DNA of 64,000 nt from Rhineura floridana (lineage: Eukaryota; Chordata; Lepidosauria; Squamata; Rhineuridae): NCBI RefSeq assembly GCF_030035675.1, contig NC_084485.1, positions 98,538,838 to 98,602,837 on the forward strand, read 5' to 3'. Made by a program: the position numbers and the translations under genes. Below, piece after piece: positions 22,800-32,419 of this stretch. Within the stretch, counting starts at the first letter, position 1. Each line of letters begins with the position of its first letter. The notes below the pieces were generated by a model. That model saw nothing but the letters and a program-made list of their open reading frames with translations. It made no database searches and was not told the DNA's origin.

Positions 22800-23400
22800 A
22801 AATGGTAGTCTTATAACAACAGTCAATATTACTGCAAATATTACAGTCAATGATGAGAGCAGATACCAGAAAAGTATGTGATTATCACATCATAAATGTG
22901 TCCCTCAGGTCTTTCCTATCCAGATGAGGTATGCTGGTTTATGATGGATTAATGTGTATACATAGGCTTTGACCAGCGTTCCAGCTGTACCTGTCATGTT
23001 TTAAGAGAAGCTCCAGAGCAGCTGCCATATATATAACATAAAGGCATAGATCTCCTTGCCGGTCTTCCTTGCCAAGATCAATTAAGAGAAGTCTGCATAA
23101 TCTCCACTGATATATCCCAGCAAGCTGCAAAGTAGGTGTTCACAGAATAAGTTTCTTTAGAAGGGATTTTGGATGACTAGAAGAGAAAATCTGTGCTTTT
23201 GAGTTCTACATAAAATCATTGTCAACGTCATAAGTGAACCAATTTTTCATTTGGAATCCTTCAGAGTGGCTTATAATTACAGCACCTATTAGATCCTGCC
23301 CAGATGGAAACTAAGAGAGGAGGATTTGGGGTGGGGTGGGGGTGGAAGAGTTCAGATACATTGCTCATTTATTGACAATAAAGTGTATGTTGAAATTTAA
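22800..23400. other. C1orf87 intron, no confident feature
   Basis: A 129-bp minus-strand segment (about 22985-23113) has a good acceptor (TTTGCAG) and donor (ACAG/GTACAG) and an open frame, but its phase conflicts with the flanking exons. See the rejected list. Confidence 0.4.
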
Positions 23401-23408
23401 AATAGGAC

Positions 23409-23518
23409 CTTTTACTGTGATCCTTAATATTTTGACTCTTCTCTGGAAGGGCTCGTGCTTGCTGTATCTTATTTGCTGCCATTAGTGTTAAAAACTGGAT
23501 CAATTTTTCATAATTTAT
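23409..23518 (-). CDS. C1orf87: C1orf87 homologue, coding exon 5
   Basis: Acceptor TTTCTTGTAG, then ATA AAT TAT GAA..., encoding INYEKLIQFLTLMAANKIQQ and ARALPEKSQNIKDHSK. The human protein has NYEKLLWFLNSAA at the same place (recalled, not aligned). Phase 0 at the start agrees with exon 4. Two donors are possible. GTAAAA at 23415 looks stronger but puts exon 6 out of frame. The weaker GTCCTA ending the exon at 23409 preserves the frame, so I chose it. A transcript would decide. Confidence 0.72.
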
Positions 23519-23964
23519 CTACAAGAAAGACAAAGAAGATTAATTTTAACATGTAGCTTGAAAACAGGGTTGTTAAAGAAAACCTGTTGAGAAAAATAAA
23601 AATAAAATAAGTGTTACAATTAAGTCAAGACATTACAAATCTACCTGACTGTAATACCCACACAGAAACGGTAACTGAATGGGGCCTGAATTATCAGAAT
23701 GGGCTCTCAACAAATAAGGATATCTATTTAAATTTTAAGAATCACTGCTTCTTCTCAATGAACTCTAGTAGGAACTGTAGTTCTCTGAGGGGATAATTCC
23801 TGGGCAAACAATAATCAGGATTCAGAGGTGGGACAGAGGGAGCCAGAACAGTTAAAATAGCATAGAATTGATTCAAGACTGTAGTGCAGATATGCCTTAA
23901 GTAAGTTTAACATCAGGCAGTTTGAGCTGGCTGATGCCACTGAAGATGAGGACTGAGAAAGACT

Positions 23965-24130
23965 GCACATAAGAATATAAGAACAGCTGTATTGGATCAG
24001 ACCAAAGGTCTGTCTTATCCAGCATCCTGTTTCTGTCAGTTGCCAACCAGATACCTAAGAGAAACTCACAAGCAGTTCATGAGGTCAATAGGCCTCACCC
24101 AGTATTCCCTAGCAACTGGAGTTCCCATAA
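23965..24130 (-). mobile_element. CR1 LINE fragment, 3' UTR part
   Basis: AAGAATATAAGAACAGCTG, CAGCATCCTGTTTCTG and GTTGCCAACCAGAT match the inverted CR1 3' UTR. The expected continuation resumes only at 24818. Confidence 0.7.
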
Positions 24131-24139
24131 TTAAAGGTG

Positions 24140-24815
24140 AATTAAATTCATTTGGAGGTAGAACTTTGACTTCAAGTTCATCTTCACATTCATTCCCCCA
24201 CCCCACCCAACAGGAAGTCTGGACTCTTCGCTTTCATTTTTTTAAAAAAAGTAATTCAATTCGACATCTATAAAGTTAGAAAGCAAACCATGGAGGTAAT
24301 GTTCTAAGGCTTATTAGGCAGATATAGTGGTGGTGCTGTTGCCAAGGTTGCTTTATCGCTTAATCACTGTTGCTAAGCAATCAGAAGTAAGCTGCTTGCA
24401 ACATGAACAGCTTACAATGAGAGGTACACAAACAGAAACAATGGGAATAATACCTTGAGTCTTTCACAGCTGTGTGGCTGGCACAAATTAAACAGGGTAA
24501 GTCTTTTCCATTGAATGGGAATACAATTATAGGGAAAGCTTCACATGTTGACATTCTGTCTGTCAGACATCTTATGTGTGTGGCCTCTAATGTACTTTTG
24601 GACCCTATATGTCAGCACAGCAGCTTGTAATATTCTGAATGCTGAAAAAATGGCCAAGGATGAACTTTTTATGCACTAAAAAGTTATTTGTATGAATGTG
24701 ACTTGAAATAGTTTGTTTTGTAAAAGGACAAACTTGAACTGGAACTTGGTACTTTCTGGACAAGATGAACTTGAACTAGTTCTACTTCTGTTTTTAATAT
24801 GAACTTTCCAAGTAC
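24140..24815. mobile_element. Putative MITE inserted in the CR1, carrying X-box motifs
   Basis: The sequence separating the two CR1 pieces is about 620 bp longer than in other copies. It has imperfect inverted ends: GGTAGAACTTTGACTTCAAG then TTCATCTT at 24157-24185, and AAGATGAACTTGAACTAG then TTCTACTTCT at 24763-24790. The exact boundaries and target duplication are unclear. Confidence 0.5.
24338..24382. promoter_or_regulatory. Pair of RFX/X-box-like motifs in a C1orf87 intron
   Basis: GTTGCCAAGGTTGC (24338-24351) and GTTGCTAAGCAATC (24369-24382) lie 31 bp apart (start to start). The second is close to the palindromic X-box bound by RFX factors (GTTRCC-n-GGYAAC). They sit inside a probable transposon. 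Function is inferred only. Confidence 0.35.
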
Positions 24816-24817
24816 TG

Positions 24818-24935
24818 ATGGCCATCTACTAGCCATTGCCAGCCTTATTCTCCATGAATTTTAAAGCTGGCTAAGTTGGTGGCAACCACCACATCTTGCA
24901 GTAGCAAATTCCATAGTTTAATTAGGCACAACATT
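24818..24935 (-). mobile_element. CR1 LINE fragment, ORF2 end
   Basis: GCCATCTACTAGCCATTGCC, then CTCCATGAATTTTAAAGCTGG and GTGGCAACCACCAC: the inverted end of CR1 ORF2, collinear with 23965-24130. Confidence 0.7.
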
Positions 24936-25138
24936 GTAAGTATAAACAATGTTACTGCTGCTTTGTACATAATTAAAAGGGTAGATGTAATAGTTTATAA
25001 TAAGAGGTAGAAATAGATTTTGATGAAAAAGTCCACATTTCTTTGAGAATTAGGATTTCCAAAAAGGCAGGCAAGTCTTAAGAAATCCCATCCATTGAGC
25101 TCAATATTATGTTTGTTCAAAATATTGTATTAACGTAC

Positions 25139-25396
25139 CAGTTCGTGGTCATTTGCCTCTGAAAACCTCTTGAAAAGGAGTTTGACTGTTGGTAATTGCA
25201 GAGGGACTTCGTGCTTTAAAAGCAGGTGACTTAGTTGTGCCCGAGACAGAAGTCCAGAAACTCTGTGATCCAAAACCTTACATTCTTCCTGCAGTTTTTC
25301 TAATGTAGTCAGACTCAAAGGACACAGCTCAGTTTCTTTTCTGAGGACACCCAGAAGGGAATCATTCTCCTCACAGGTTGATTCTTGCACCACATC
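25139..25396 (-). CDS. C1orf87: C1orf87 homologue, coding exon 4
   Basis: 258 bp, exactly 86 codons, phase 0 at both ends. Acceptor TTGCTTTCCTCAG, donor CTG/GTACGT. It encodes a helical block: LTTLEKLQEECKVLDHRVSG, LLSRAQLSHLLLKHEVPLQL, PTVKLLFKRFSEANDHEL. The stretch LKHEVPLQLPTVK is the most recognisable of C1orf87 and fixes the identity. The region has the helix-loop-helix rhythm of a degenerate EF-hand. I see no good calcium-binding loop. C1orf87 is described in humans as a carcinoma-related EF-hand protein; its molecular role is not established. Confidence 0.88.
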
Positions 25397-25969
25397 CTGA
25401 GGAAAGCAATATTTTAAAAACTGTATAAGGTATCTTGATACATGAATGCATTTCTGTTTTTATGAACTGATTTATTAATTGCTTAGGCAGGAATTAAGAA
25501 CAAAACAGCAATACTCTGCTGATAGCATTTCCACATGCATTATGGAATGAGCAGGGGGAAATTACTCATATACAATAAGGCCACACCAGTTTCCTGAAGA
25601 CTAGTAACTGCCACCCACTGTTTCTGTTCTCAAGCTCACTCATGCGAATCACTCATGCGAATACTCACTTCATTCACTGGAATTGTGGAAATTCCCCACC
25701 TCCCTTTTAAGTTCTCTTTAGCCACCATGATTGAAGGTACAAAAGGATGGTTAAGATGTGTGTAGGGTTACCATTATTTTGTCATTTCAAAAAGAGTACA
25801 TTTGGCTTCGATAAGTGAAAAGTAAGAGTATGCTGTTGCACCATCTCAACAAGAGTATTGTACTCTTAAAAGAGTACAGTTGGTAACCCTAGATATGTGG
25901 AGTATGTAAACTAAGTTGTAGTCACTTCTGAGTGACATGTATCAGATTGCACTGTTAAGTGTCTGAATA

Positions 25970-26070
25970 TGTCTAATCATCTGATCATAATATCATTTAC
26001 TTGGAAGTAAGTCCAATTTATTTTAGTGGAACTTATTTCCAAATATGTCTGCTTAGAATCAAAGTCTTAA
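25970..26070. repeat. Foldback repeat (GAGTAGAC family), diverged
   Basis: TTACTTGGAAGTAAGTCC and GGAACTTATTTCCAAATATG are inverted around an AATTTATTTTAGT centre, as in the other copies. Confidence 0.5.
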
Positions 26071-26093
26071 AGTACAGTAAACTTGGTATGGCC

Positions 26094-26209
26094 CAGAGCT
26101 TGGAAAAGTTACTTTTTTAAACTACAACTCCCATCAGCTCCAGCCAGCATGGTCACTGGATTGGGGTGATGGGAGTTGTAGTTCAAAAAAGTAACTTTTC
26201 CAAGGTCTG
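26094..26209. mobile_element. hAT-type palindromic MITE, 116 bp, perfect TSD
   Basis: Ends CAGAGCTTGGAAAAGTTAC and GTAACTTTTCCAAGGTCTG. The identical octamer GTATGGCC flanks it (26086-26093 and 26210-26217). A duplicate of the surrounding DNA at 27.15 kb lacks the element and shows the unoccupied site. A sister copy is at 60210-60326. It lies in a C1orf87 intron. Confidence 0.95.
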
Positions 26210-26322
26210 GTATGGCCTTGGTTTTAAGTATTCCACACACACTCCATATTGAAAATATCCAACAGTCACAAGCGAAACACCTGCAAGTGCAAATTGCCAC
26301 AATTATATTTAAGTGCAGTTAC

Positions 26323-26448
26323 CTGCAGCCTTTCAAGATGCCTTAAGATCTGCACTTCAATAGATGGTTTTTGGAGTGTATGAATGTAGGACAAAGACTT
26401 ATCTCCAGAGGGAGCAGTGACACAATGCGTATTCAGTGGTTTTAAACC
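26323..26448 (-). CDS. C1orf87: C1orf87 homologue, coding exon 3
   Basis: 126 bp, 42 codons, phase 0 both ends. Acceptor TTATCCAAG, donor CTGCAG/GTAACT. It encodes GLKPLNTHCVTAPSGDKSLS and YIHTLQKPSIEVQILRHLER LQ. The motif (S/T)GD(K/Q)SLSY(I/V)H is shared with the human protein. A partial duplicate lies at 27141-27350. Confidence 0.82.
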
Positions 26449-26589
26449 CTTGGATAAAAAACATGCATTTAGATTTCAAATTATCAAAGGAAAACAAGCA
26501 TTTCTGTAAAGTAATTGTAACCACTTTGCATAGAAAAAAATGAAGTTCAGAAGATGTCACATTTGAATTAATTTTTTATGTAAGAAAAC

Positions 26590-26660
26590 AGGAATTATGC
26601 TTGGACTGGGGAGATCTGGGTTTAAATCTCAGTTCAGCCATGAAATTTGGTTTTATCTAA
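26590..26660 (+). mobile_element. Sauria-type SINE fragment
   Basis: ACTGGGGAGATCTGGGTTT, then AAATCTCAGTTCAGCCATGA, matches the B-box region and following segment of Sauria SINEs. The rest is lost. Confidence 0.5.
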
Positions 26661-26799
26661 CACTTAGTACCAAAATACTAAATATGAAAGGAGAGGTAAA
26701 TAAAAATAATTACAATTATTCTCCTGCCACATGTAGCAAATACCCCAGCACTTGTGGGATTAAGATAACACAAAATACTGTCAGGTTGCTGTTGCTGTT

Positions 26800-27050
26800 A
26801 TTATCATTTATTACCCACACTTCACCCAAAGTTCCCAAGGCAGGTTACAACAATTTTAAAATATAGCATTGAAAATAATTAAAAATAACCTAAAATCACA
26901 ATATAATCTGGTAGCACAGCTTTTGTATTGACTGATTGTTGTAGTTGATACCTGACTGTTTTTTGCATTTTATTGTTTTTAATTTGTGAGCCACCTAGAG
27001 AATATGATTAATTGGGCAGAATATACATGCCATGAATAAATAAATTTACA
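26800..27050 (-). repeat. LINE/SINE terminus-like fragments
   Basis: ACCCAAAGTTCCCAAGGCAG then GTTACAACAATTTTAAAATA matches the motif at 36.05 kb. GAGCCACCTAGAGAATATG followed by CATGAATAAATAAATT looks like another 3' tail, in plus orientation. Confidence 0.35.
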
Positions 27051-27140
27051 TGATCAAAATCAGCCCATATCTTAAGCCTATGTATGACAACCACGTTAAG
27101 ACGGTGGGGAAATACAGGAACTTAATCAGATCAGACTATG

Positions 27141-27350
27141 CAGTAAACTTGGTGTGGCCTTGGCTTTAAGTGTTCCTCCACCACCACCACTACCACCACC
27201 CCCAATATTGAAAATACAGTATCCAACAATCATAAGCCAAACATCTGAAAGTGCATATTGCCTCAGTTATATTTAAGTCCAGTTTCTTGTTGTTTTTCAG
27301 GTTGCCTTAAGGTCTGAGCTTTAATAGATGGGTTTTGGAGGATACGAAGA
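27141..27350 (-). pseudogene. Partial duplicate of C1orf87 exon 3 and its downstream intron
   Basis: 27141-27350 matches 26075-26390 with the 26094 MITE and one octamer removed: CAGTAAACTTGGTGTGGCC, TATTGAAAATA, ATTATATTTAAGTCCAG(T), then the exon's 3' half. The duplicated exon stays open (RILQNPSIKAQTLRQPEKQQ), but the donor GT is gone and the 5' half with the acceptor is absent, so it cannot act as exon 3. A (CCA)n tract at 27177-27200 expanded in this copy. Confidence 0.85.
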
Positions 27351-27434
27351 GGTCTGTTGTTTAGATCTACTGGATAATATACAGTCCTCCCCCTAAACGA
27401 GATTCTATATAATCATGGTGGCAATATTATAACT

Positions 27435-27572
27435 CAAGGATGGCTAACCCCAGGACCTTCAGATGTTGCTGGACTCCAACTCCCATCCTCTCCGACCATT
27501 GGCCATACTATATGGAGTTGATAAGAGTTGGAACCCAACAACACCTGGAGGGTCAAAGGTTCCCTGTCCATG
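27435..27572. mobile_element. hAT-type palindromic MITE
   Basis: Starts CAAGGATGGCTAACCCCAGG and ends CAAAGGTTCCCTGTCCATG. Flanking octamers TTATAACT (27427-27434) and TTATAAAT (27573-27580) match at seven of eight. Confidence 0.8.
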
Positions 27573-27970
27573 TTATAAATATCTGATCTACTAGTTATAA
27601 CTAATCTATTAGTTATAATCTAATATAGCCACTATATTATGACTGATATAAATTCCAGATGTGTATAAGAGCCCAAACACTGAAGAATGAGAAGCAATGT
27701 TTGGAAAACAGGAAAAGTAAGAGAAAGGTCCAAATAGCATCATAATGTAAAAAAGAAAAAGAACAGAAAGACTATGAACAGGAAGCATGAAGAGACAAAA
27801 TGTTTTTATACACCGCTGTTCTGTTGGGAAGAGGAACAAGTTTTGAGTGAGCATTCTTTTTTGCTACTATAGTAGTACTACTATAGTAGTAATTGTTGTA
27901 CACATAGAATAAAGTCTGTTGTGGAATAGGAAACCTATTATAAACAACCATGATGCTTGTAGCAACTCAC

Positions 27971-28190
27971 TTTGCTGTCCACAGATCTGTTATCATTTGG
28001 CTCTCCTTGTTTAGATGCTTGTTCTTTTCCCCCACCTTTGTTCTGTTGTTCATCATTGAGACCATAACTGATTTGTTGACAAGGAAGCCTATTGAGGCCT
28101 GGAGGGTTTCCATGTGTCTGTCTTGTATTGTGTGGGGCTAATGTTCTGAGCATGGATTGTGTCTCACCGTTTACACCCTCCTTCACTTTG
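27971..28190 (-). CDS. C1orf87: C1orf87 homologue, coding exon 2
   Basis: 220 bp. Acceptor GTTTCCTGACAG, donor AAA/GTGAGT. It continues exon 1: (G)KVKEGVNGETQSMLRTLAP, HNTRQTHGNPPGLNRLPCQQ, ISYGLNDEQQNKGGGKEQAS and KQGEPNDNRSVDSK. The lysine-, glutamine- and asparagine-rich composition is probably disordered, as in the human N-terminal third. Exon 1 contributes 107 coding bases; 107 + 220 = 327, so the frame closes and exon 3 starts in phase 0. That phase agreement is the main support. Confidence 0.8.
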
Positions 28191-28299
28191 CTGTCAGGAA
28201 ACAGGCATACAATACATTCACTGAAGTGCAGCAAATACATGTTCTGTATCTTCCTATATTACAGAGTAATACCAAAAATATTTGCTTCTTAGAGCAGCT

Positions 28300-28780
28300 G
28301 TTGGCCAGGCAGAAATGAAGCAGTATATGTGAGGTAGGTCCTAATCCAGTCTTTAACAGTTATAATTACTCTATGTCCAATTCTGAACCCAATAATCTAA
28401 AAAAAGAAGCTTAACACAATACTACTAAATTTTGCTGAGACGCTAATTTCAGTGAATTGGTATCAGCTTATGGATTTCACCTTTCATGGAGATGTGTGCA
28501 AAATGGGAGGAAAAGAGCCTTGTTCAAAGGAAGGAGAACATGGCTTACCCATAAGTAACCCAGAGCGCCACAAATAAGAGAGAGTTGCAGACTTGCTAAA
28601 ATCAGTAGAAGTCAAGCCAACAAATAAGATAAAAAAGAAATCTAGAAATCCAGTCTTGGCTCATCCTGTCTCATTTATTCAGCCAGAAAAGGATCAAAAT
28701 AGCATGGTGGAGAAAGAGAAAAGCCCTTTCCCTTTGTCACACAGCCTCCGATGAATGAAAATGAGCACAGTGAGTTTGTA
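28300..28780. other. C1orf87 intron 1, nothing recognised
   Basis: No repeat family or exon that I can support. Confidence 0.35.
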
Positions 28781-28787
28781 TCATTCC

Positions 28788-28805
28788 CAGCAGCAGCAGC
28801 AGCAG
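28788..28805. repeat. (CAG)6 trinucleotide repeat
   Basis: Six CAG units on the plus strand, in the first C1orf87 intron. Confidence 0.95.
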
Positions 28806-29013
28806 AATGTGCAAGGGAGGGGTGACAGAGCACCCACCATCAACCCATTTACCAGGACAGGGATGGGGAAAGGGGAGGCAGAAGGGAGGTCTAGAGACCT
28901 CCAGGCTGAGGGCAAAGTGCAGGTGTGCATATTCCGCACCCACCACCACCACCATGTGCCACTGCTGGAAATTAGAAAAGAGAGAGGGAAATAATGATGA
29001 GACACAGCTCTCT

Positions 29014-29212
29014 AGGAACATAGGAAGCTGCCTTATACTGGATCAGACCAATGGGTCCATTTAGCTCAGTATTGTCTACACAGATGGGCAGCGGCTCTCC
29101 AGGGTTTCAGTCAGGGACTCACTCCCAGCCCTACCTGGAGATGCCAGGGATTGAACCGGGCACCTTTTGCACACAAGGCAGGTGCTCTTCCATTGAGCTA
29201 CAGTCCTTCCCT
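29014..29212 (-). mobile_element. tRNA-derived SINE, minus orientation
   Basis: A well-kept copy: GAACATAGGAAGCTGCCTTA at the left, and a tRNA-like head at the right reading TAGCTCAATGGAAGAGCA on the minus strand with a B-box GGTGCCCGGTTCAATCC. Confidence 0.85.
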
Positions 29213-29319
29213 CTGCACAGTCAGCTGCTCATTGGGAAGGCCTGGCTCTCACTGCAGGCTCCTTGTGGATGAGGACTCACACTGCTCTTCACCTCCCGGT
29301 TACAGCACCTCTCCCAGTT

Positions 29320-29360
29320 GCAATACTTACTTCTGAGTAGACATGTGTAGGATTGCACTT
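29320..29360. repeat. Half of a GAGTAGAC-family foldback repeat
   Basis: ACTTACTTCTGAGTAGACAT, then GTGTAGGATTGCACT. Only one arm is present. Confidence 0.5.
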
Positions 29361-30006
29361 TTAAAAATTACTTCCCCATGCTACATGGCAAAGCTCTTTT
29401 AAGGCCCAGAGGAATTCCAAAATTCCAGCTTATATTATGGGCTGGCTACCTGTCACACAAAGAGGGAGGGGAATTAAAAGCTCCAACAGGCATGAGGGAC
29501 CTCTTGGATGTACCTTAAGTACCTCCTTGGATCCTGGCCATGATTAATGCCATTCTTCTTTATGCATGAAACCAGGCTATCCAATTAAGCCTTTTGATAC
29601 TTTATCAGCTACAGAAGGAAGATCCGTGGTGGAGGAAAGCTATTTATATTAATAACTGTCACAGTGTTCACATTTGGCATTTTTCCATCAGAAAATCACT
29701 TGCCTGCAGCACTTTGTTTTTATATATCAATATCAGGGTTATGTAGGAATAACAATACCACAACAGTTTTCTCCTTAGTATAATTAACTTGCTGCAGTAT
29801 GATATATAGTTTGACCCTGACGGCTAGTATACAAACAACATACCCTGTATGTTTCCTGTACAATTCCTGGACTGTACCACTTATGCCTGCAGGTATTGGG
29901 AGAAACTGCACATTTGAAAGGTCACCTAGAAACAACAATTGAAACAACTCAGCACAAAAACCCTCAGCATCTTAGGGAAATTGCTGGTTAGAGCCATTCC
30001 ACCTGA

Positions 30007-30614
30007 CCAGAGCCAGCACCAGAGGGCAGCTAGGTCAGGCCCTGGCTGAGGGCCCCTGAAGGGCCCCTCCTTAGGGTGGGGGGATAGCGCTCCCCTTCCA
30101 CTATCTTCAACAGAGTCGACTCCCAATCCTACCACAGATTGCAGAAAGGGAGCTCCCTGCCCCCCCCAGATTGTGTGTGCTCGTGGCACCCGCCAACTCC
30201 ATCTACCTTGCCTCTTTTTCGTGAATGCCCTGCGTGCTGTGCACATAGCTGCCATCAACCAAGATGGCGGCAGAGGCTTCCCTAAGGGGTTGATGCCTGC
30301 CATCAACCAAGATGGCAGTAGGGGCATGTGCGTGCAAGTAGCATAGTGCACATGAGTGCCATCAACCAAGAGGGCAGTAGGGGCCTCAGCCCCTTAGAGA
30401 AGCCTCTGCCGCCATTTTAGTTGATGGTATGCACGCAGGGCTTTCAGAAAGAGAGGGGAAATAGGTGTAGTGGGCACAGGCCCACCTGTAAGGGGGATGC
30501 TGTGGGCCGGGGGGGGCTTTTGGCTGGTGGAGTTCAAAGGGAGATTGGGACCTGGGGAAGGGGTCTGAATGTGAAAAAGATCTTGTGTAAGTCCCCCCCG
30601 TGGCTCTTCCCCTG
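30007..30614. mobile_element. hAT-type element carrying YY1-like motifs, copy 2
   Basis: It shares with copies 1 and 3 the blocks AACCAAGATGGCGGCAGAGG and GGGGCCTCAGCCCCTTAGAG and the linker CTAAGGGG. The proposed ends are set by the near-identical octamers CCACCTGA (29999-30006) and CCACATGA (30615-30622). The termini are more diverged than in the other two copies, so the boundaries are less sure. It lies in the first C1orf87 intron. Confidence 0.72.
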
Positions 30615-30649
30615 CCACATGAGCACATAAATTCAAAATTTAAAACTTT

Positions 30650-31100
30650 GACTTTATGTGCTAATTTGTCTTTGGTTATTGGTCAAGAAATAGGTCAAGG
30701 AATGGTAGGTTTTTCTTTCCCTGCCACACTTCCAGAACACTCCATTTTCAGGCCTTCCCCCAGCTTCCCCTGGGTCTCCATCTGCTGGGCTGGCTGTCCC
30801 CAGTGGATCCACGGCAGCTCTGGGTGGCTCCTGGTGGAGCCATGTCTCCACCGCAGTGGAGGGCTGGTGCTGGCAGAGGCCAGTGGAGCCGGGAGCCTCC
30901 TGGCGTGGCCAAGGATCCACAGCATCCAATTCACCCCAGCCCTGAAGAAGGGTGAGTTGGATTGCTCCCTATGTCTCTGCACACAACAGTTCAAAGTGGA
31001 TTTGATGTATCCCCTCTGTGTCTATTTTTTTGTGTTGACCACATGACATTGTCCTCATCCAAGTGGCCAGCCACATGCTTCCCCTAATTTAATTTGGATT
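30650..31100. other. GC-richer block of unknown nature
   Basis: 30740-30960 is GC-rich, with TGGAGCC/CAGTGGA words repeated (CAGTGGAGGGCTGG, CCAGTGGAGCCGGGAG). Open frames exist on both strands but none has splice or family support. Possibly another dispersed repeat. Confidence 0.35.
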
Positions 31101-31321
31101 TTCCTGATCTGCAGATTATGCAACAATGAAAAAACCGCTAATATAAAATTGCATGTTTCACAACTGAGGACGTACTGAAGCGCAATGTGTGGGAAGGGTT
31201 GTGGTTTTTTTTACTTGTGTGGTGATATTTTGCAGGGTGCCATCTGACATCACAGGCCCTACTTCCACTGGCGAGGTGCTCCTCAGTGGGCTGCTGGTGG
31301 GGCTGGGCAGATACACACAGT

Positions 31322-31650
31322 ATTGTTTTTATTTAACCTGCTGCTGTGTGCAAGTTTGGCATATCAGAAAATGTGTATCTCAAAAATTAAAAAAATGGCT
31401 GCATGCACAGCTAACAAATACCTCCACCAATGCCCACAATGGATCCCAGGTTGCCAGAAATCAGAGATGATGGGCTATTGGTGGGACTGGGATAGCACAT
31501 ATATTTTTTTGAATTATTTTTTTACCCCAGTGTTTTTGTCAAGTCTTGTATATAAGAAAATTTATCTCAAAAATTAAAAAAAGACCAGACACATAGGTAA
31601 ACAAATACCTGCACACATGCCCACAGTGGACCTCAGATTTCCAGAACTCA
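31322..31650 (+). repeat. Diverged direct duplication, two units of about 140 bp
   Basis: Unit 1 (31322-31470) and unit 2 (31505-31650) share TTGTTTTTAT / GTGTTTTTGT, ATCTCAAAAATTAAAAAAA, CAAATACCT, ATGCCCACA(A/G)TGGA and CCAGAA(A/C)TCAG in order. It is an old tandem duplication or a two-unit element. Confidence 0.7.
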
Positions 31651-31699
31651 GGGAGGGTGGGGGAGTACTAATTGAGGAGAGGGGACAACACCGTGCAAA

Positions 31700-32190
31700 T
31701 GCTATGCACTAGTGTGGATGGGAAACACTGAGCTAGAGTTCAATTGAAAGCATTCATGTGTAGACAAACATCCACAAGTGCACATGGAAAAATCATATCT
31801 GTGCAACTCAAGAGTGCATTAACATTCTGGTATGTACACAGCCTAGCTCTAAATTTTCCACACTACACTGAATACAGGAATAATATACTTTCCTTATTTG
31901 AGTGTATAGAAACAGAGGCTGCACGGCCCAACACAGAGAAAAATGTGTTTAAACCCATTGATTTTAAAGAGCCAAGTGTGCTTAAATTAACCCTGTATTC
32001 GATTAGAGCTCAAGATACTTTTAAGAGCTCTGCTGTTCCCTTAAACATCCTGATCCTGTGAGTACAATATAAGTAAAGCACAGGTTTCAGGATTTATTGC
32101 AGTTTAATTGCTATGGTTTAGTATCTCTGATTTTGCTCAAATTATTTTTTAAAATGAATGACAATCCCACTCATATATATCAAAAATATT
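31700..32190. other. C1orf87 intron, nothing recognised
   Basis: A plus-strand open frame of 105 codons at 31744-32061 has no supporting signals. Confidence 0.35.
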
Positions 32191-32212
32191 ATTTTACAGA
32201 TAACAAGCTTAC

Positions 32213-32319
32213 CCATCAGGTTTTTCCACAAGGCATCGGACATATTTGCTCCCAATGATTTTTATTACAGTTTCATAATTCGCATTGAACCCATAAGGGA
32301 TGTTTCTGACGGAAGCCAT
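32213..32319 (-). CDS. C1orf87: C1orf87 homologue, first coding exon with start codon
   Basis: Start ATG at 32319 in a good initiation context (GTG ATG G). It encodes MASVRNIPYGFNANYETVIK and IIGSKYVRCLVEKPD, then donor ATGG/GTAAGC. Human C1orf87 has a matching early block, VKIIGSKHFQYLVEKP (recalled). An in-frame methionine 26 codons upstream also exists; I prefer the inner one because it gives the closest length to the human N-terminus. Upstream sequence is probably 5' UTR or intron. The 107 coding bases leave two bases for exon 2. Confidence 0.85.
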
Positions 32320-32419
32320 CACCAGTACCAGCACACTTTGAATAGCAGGGCACTTCTCTGTAACTTCAAAAAGCAAGATTTTAGAGACTCCCTTCAAATG
32401 CTTTTTCTTGAAAAATGGT

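Noticed and set aside
22985-23113. Minus-strand open segment with good acceptor and donor inside the C1orf87 intron (LIDLGKEDRQGDLCLYVIY...)
   Set aside because: In every phase left by exon 5 it runs into a stop codon, and the residues do not match the expected C1orf87 order. Probably chance, or a cassette of another transcript.
30600-31046. Overlapping 91-148 codon frames on both strands in a GC-rich block
   Set aside because: Openness on both strands at once is typical of GC-rich non-coding DNA; no recognisable domain.
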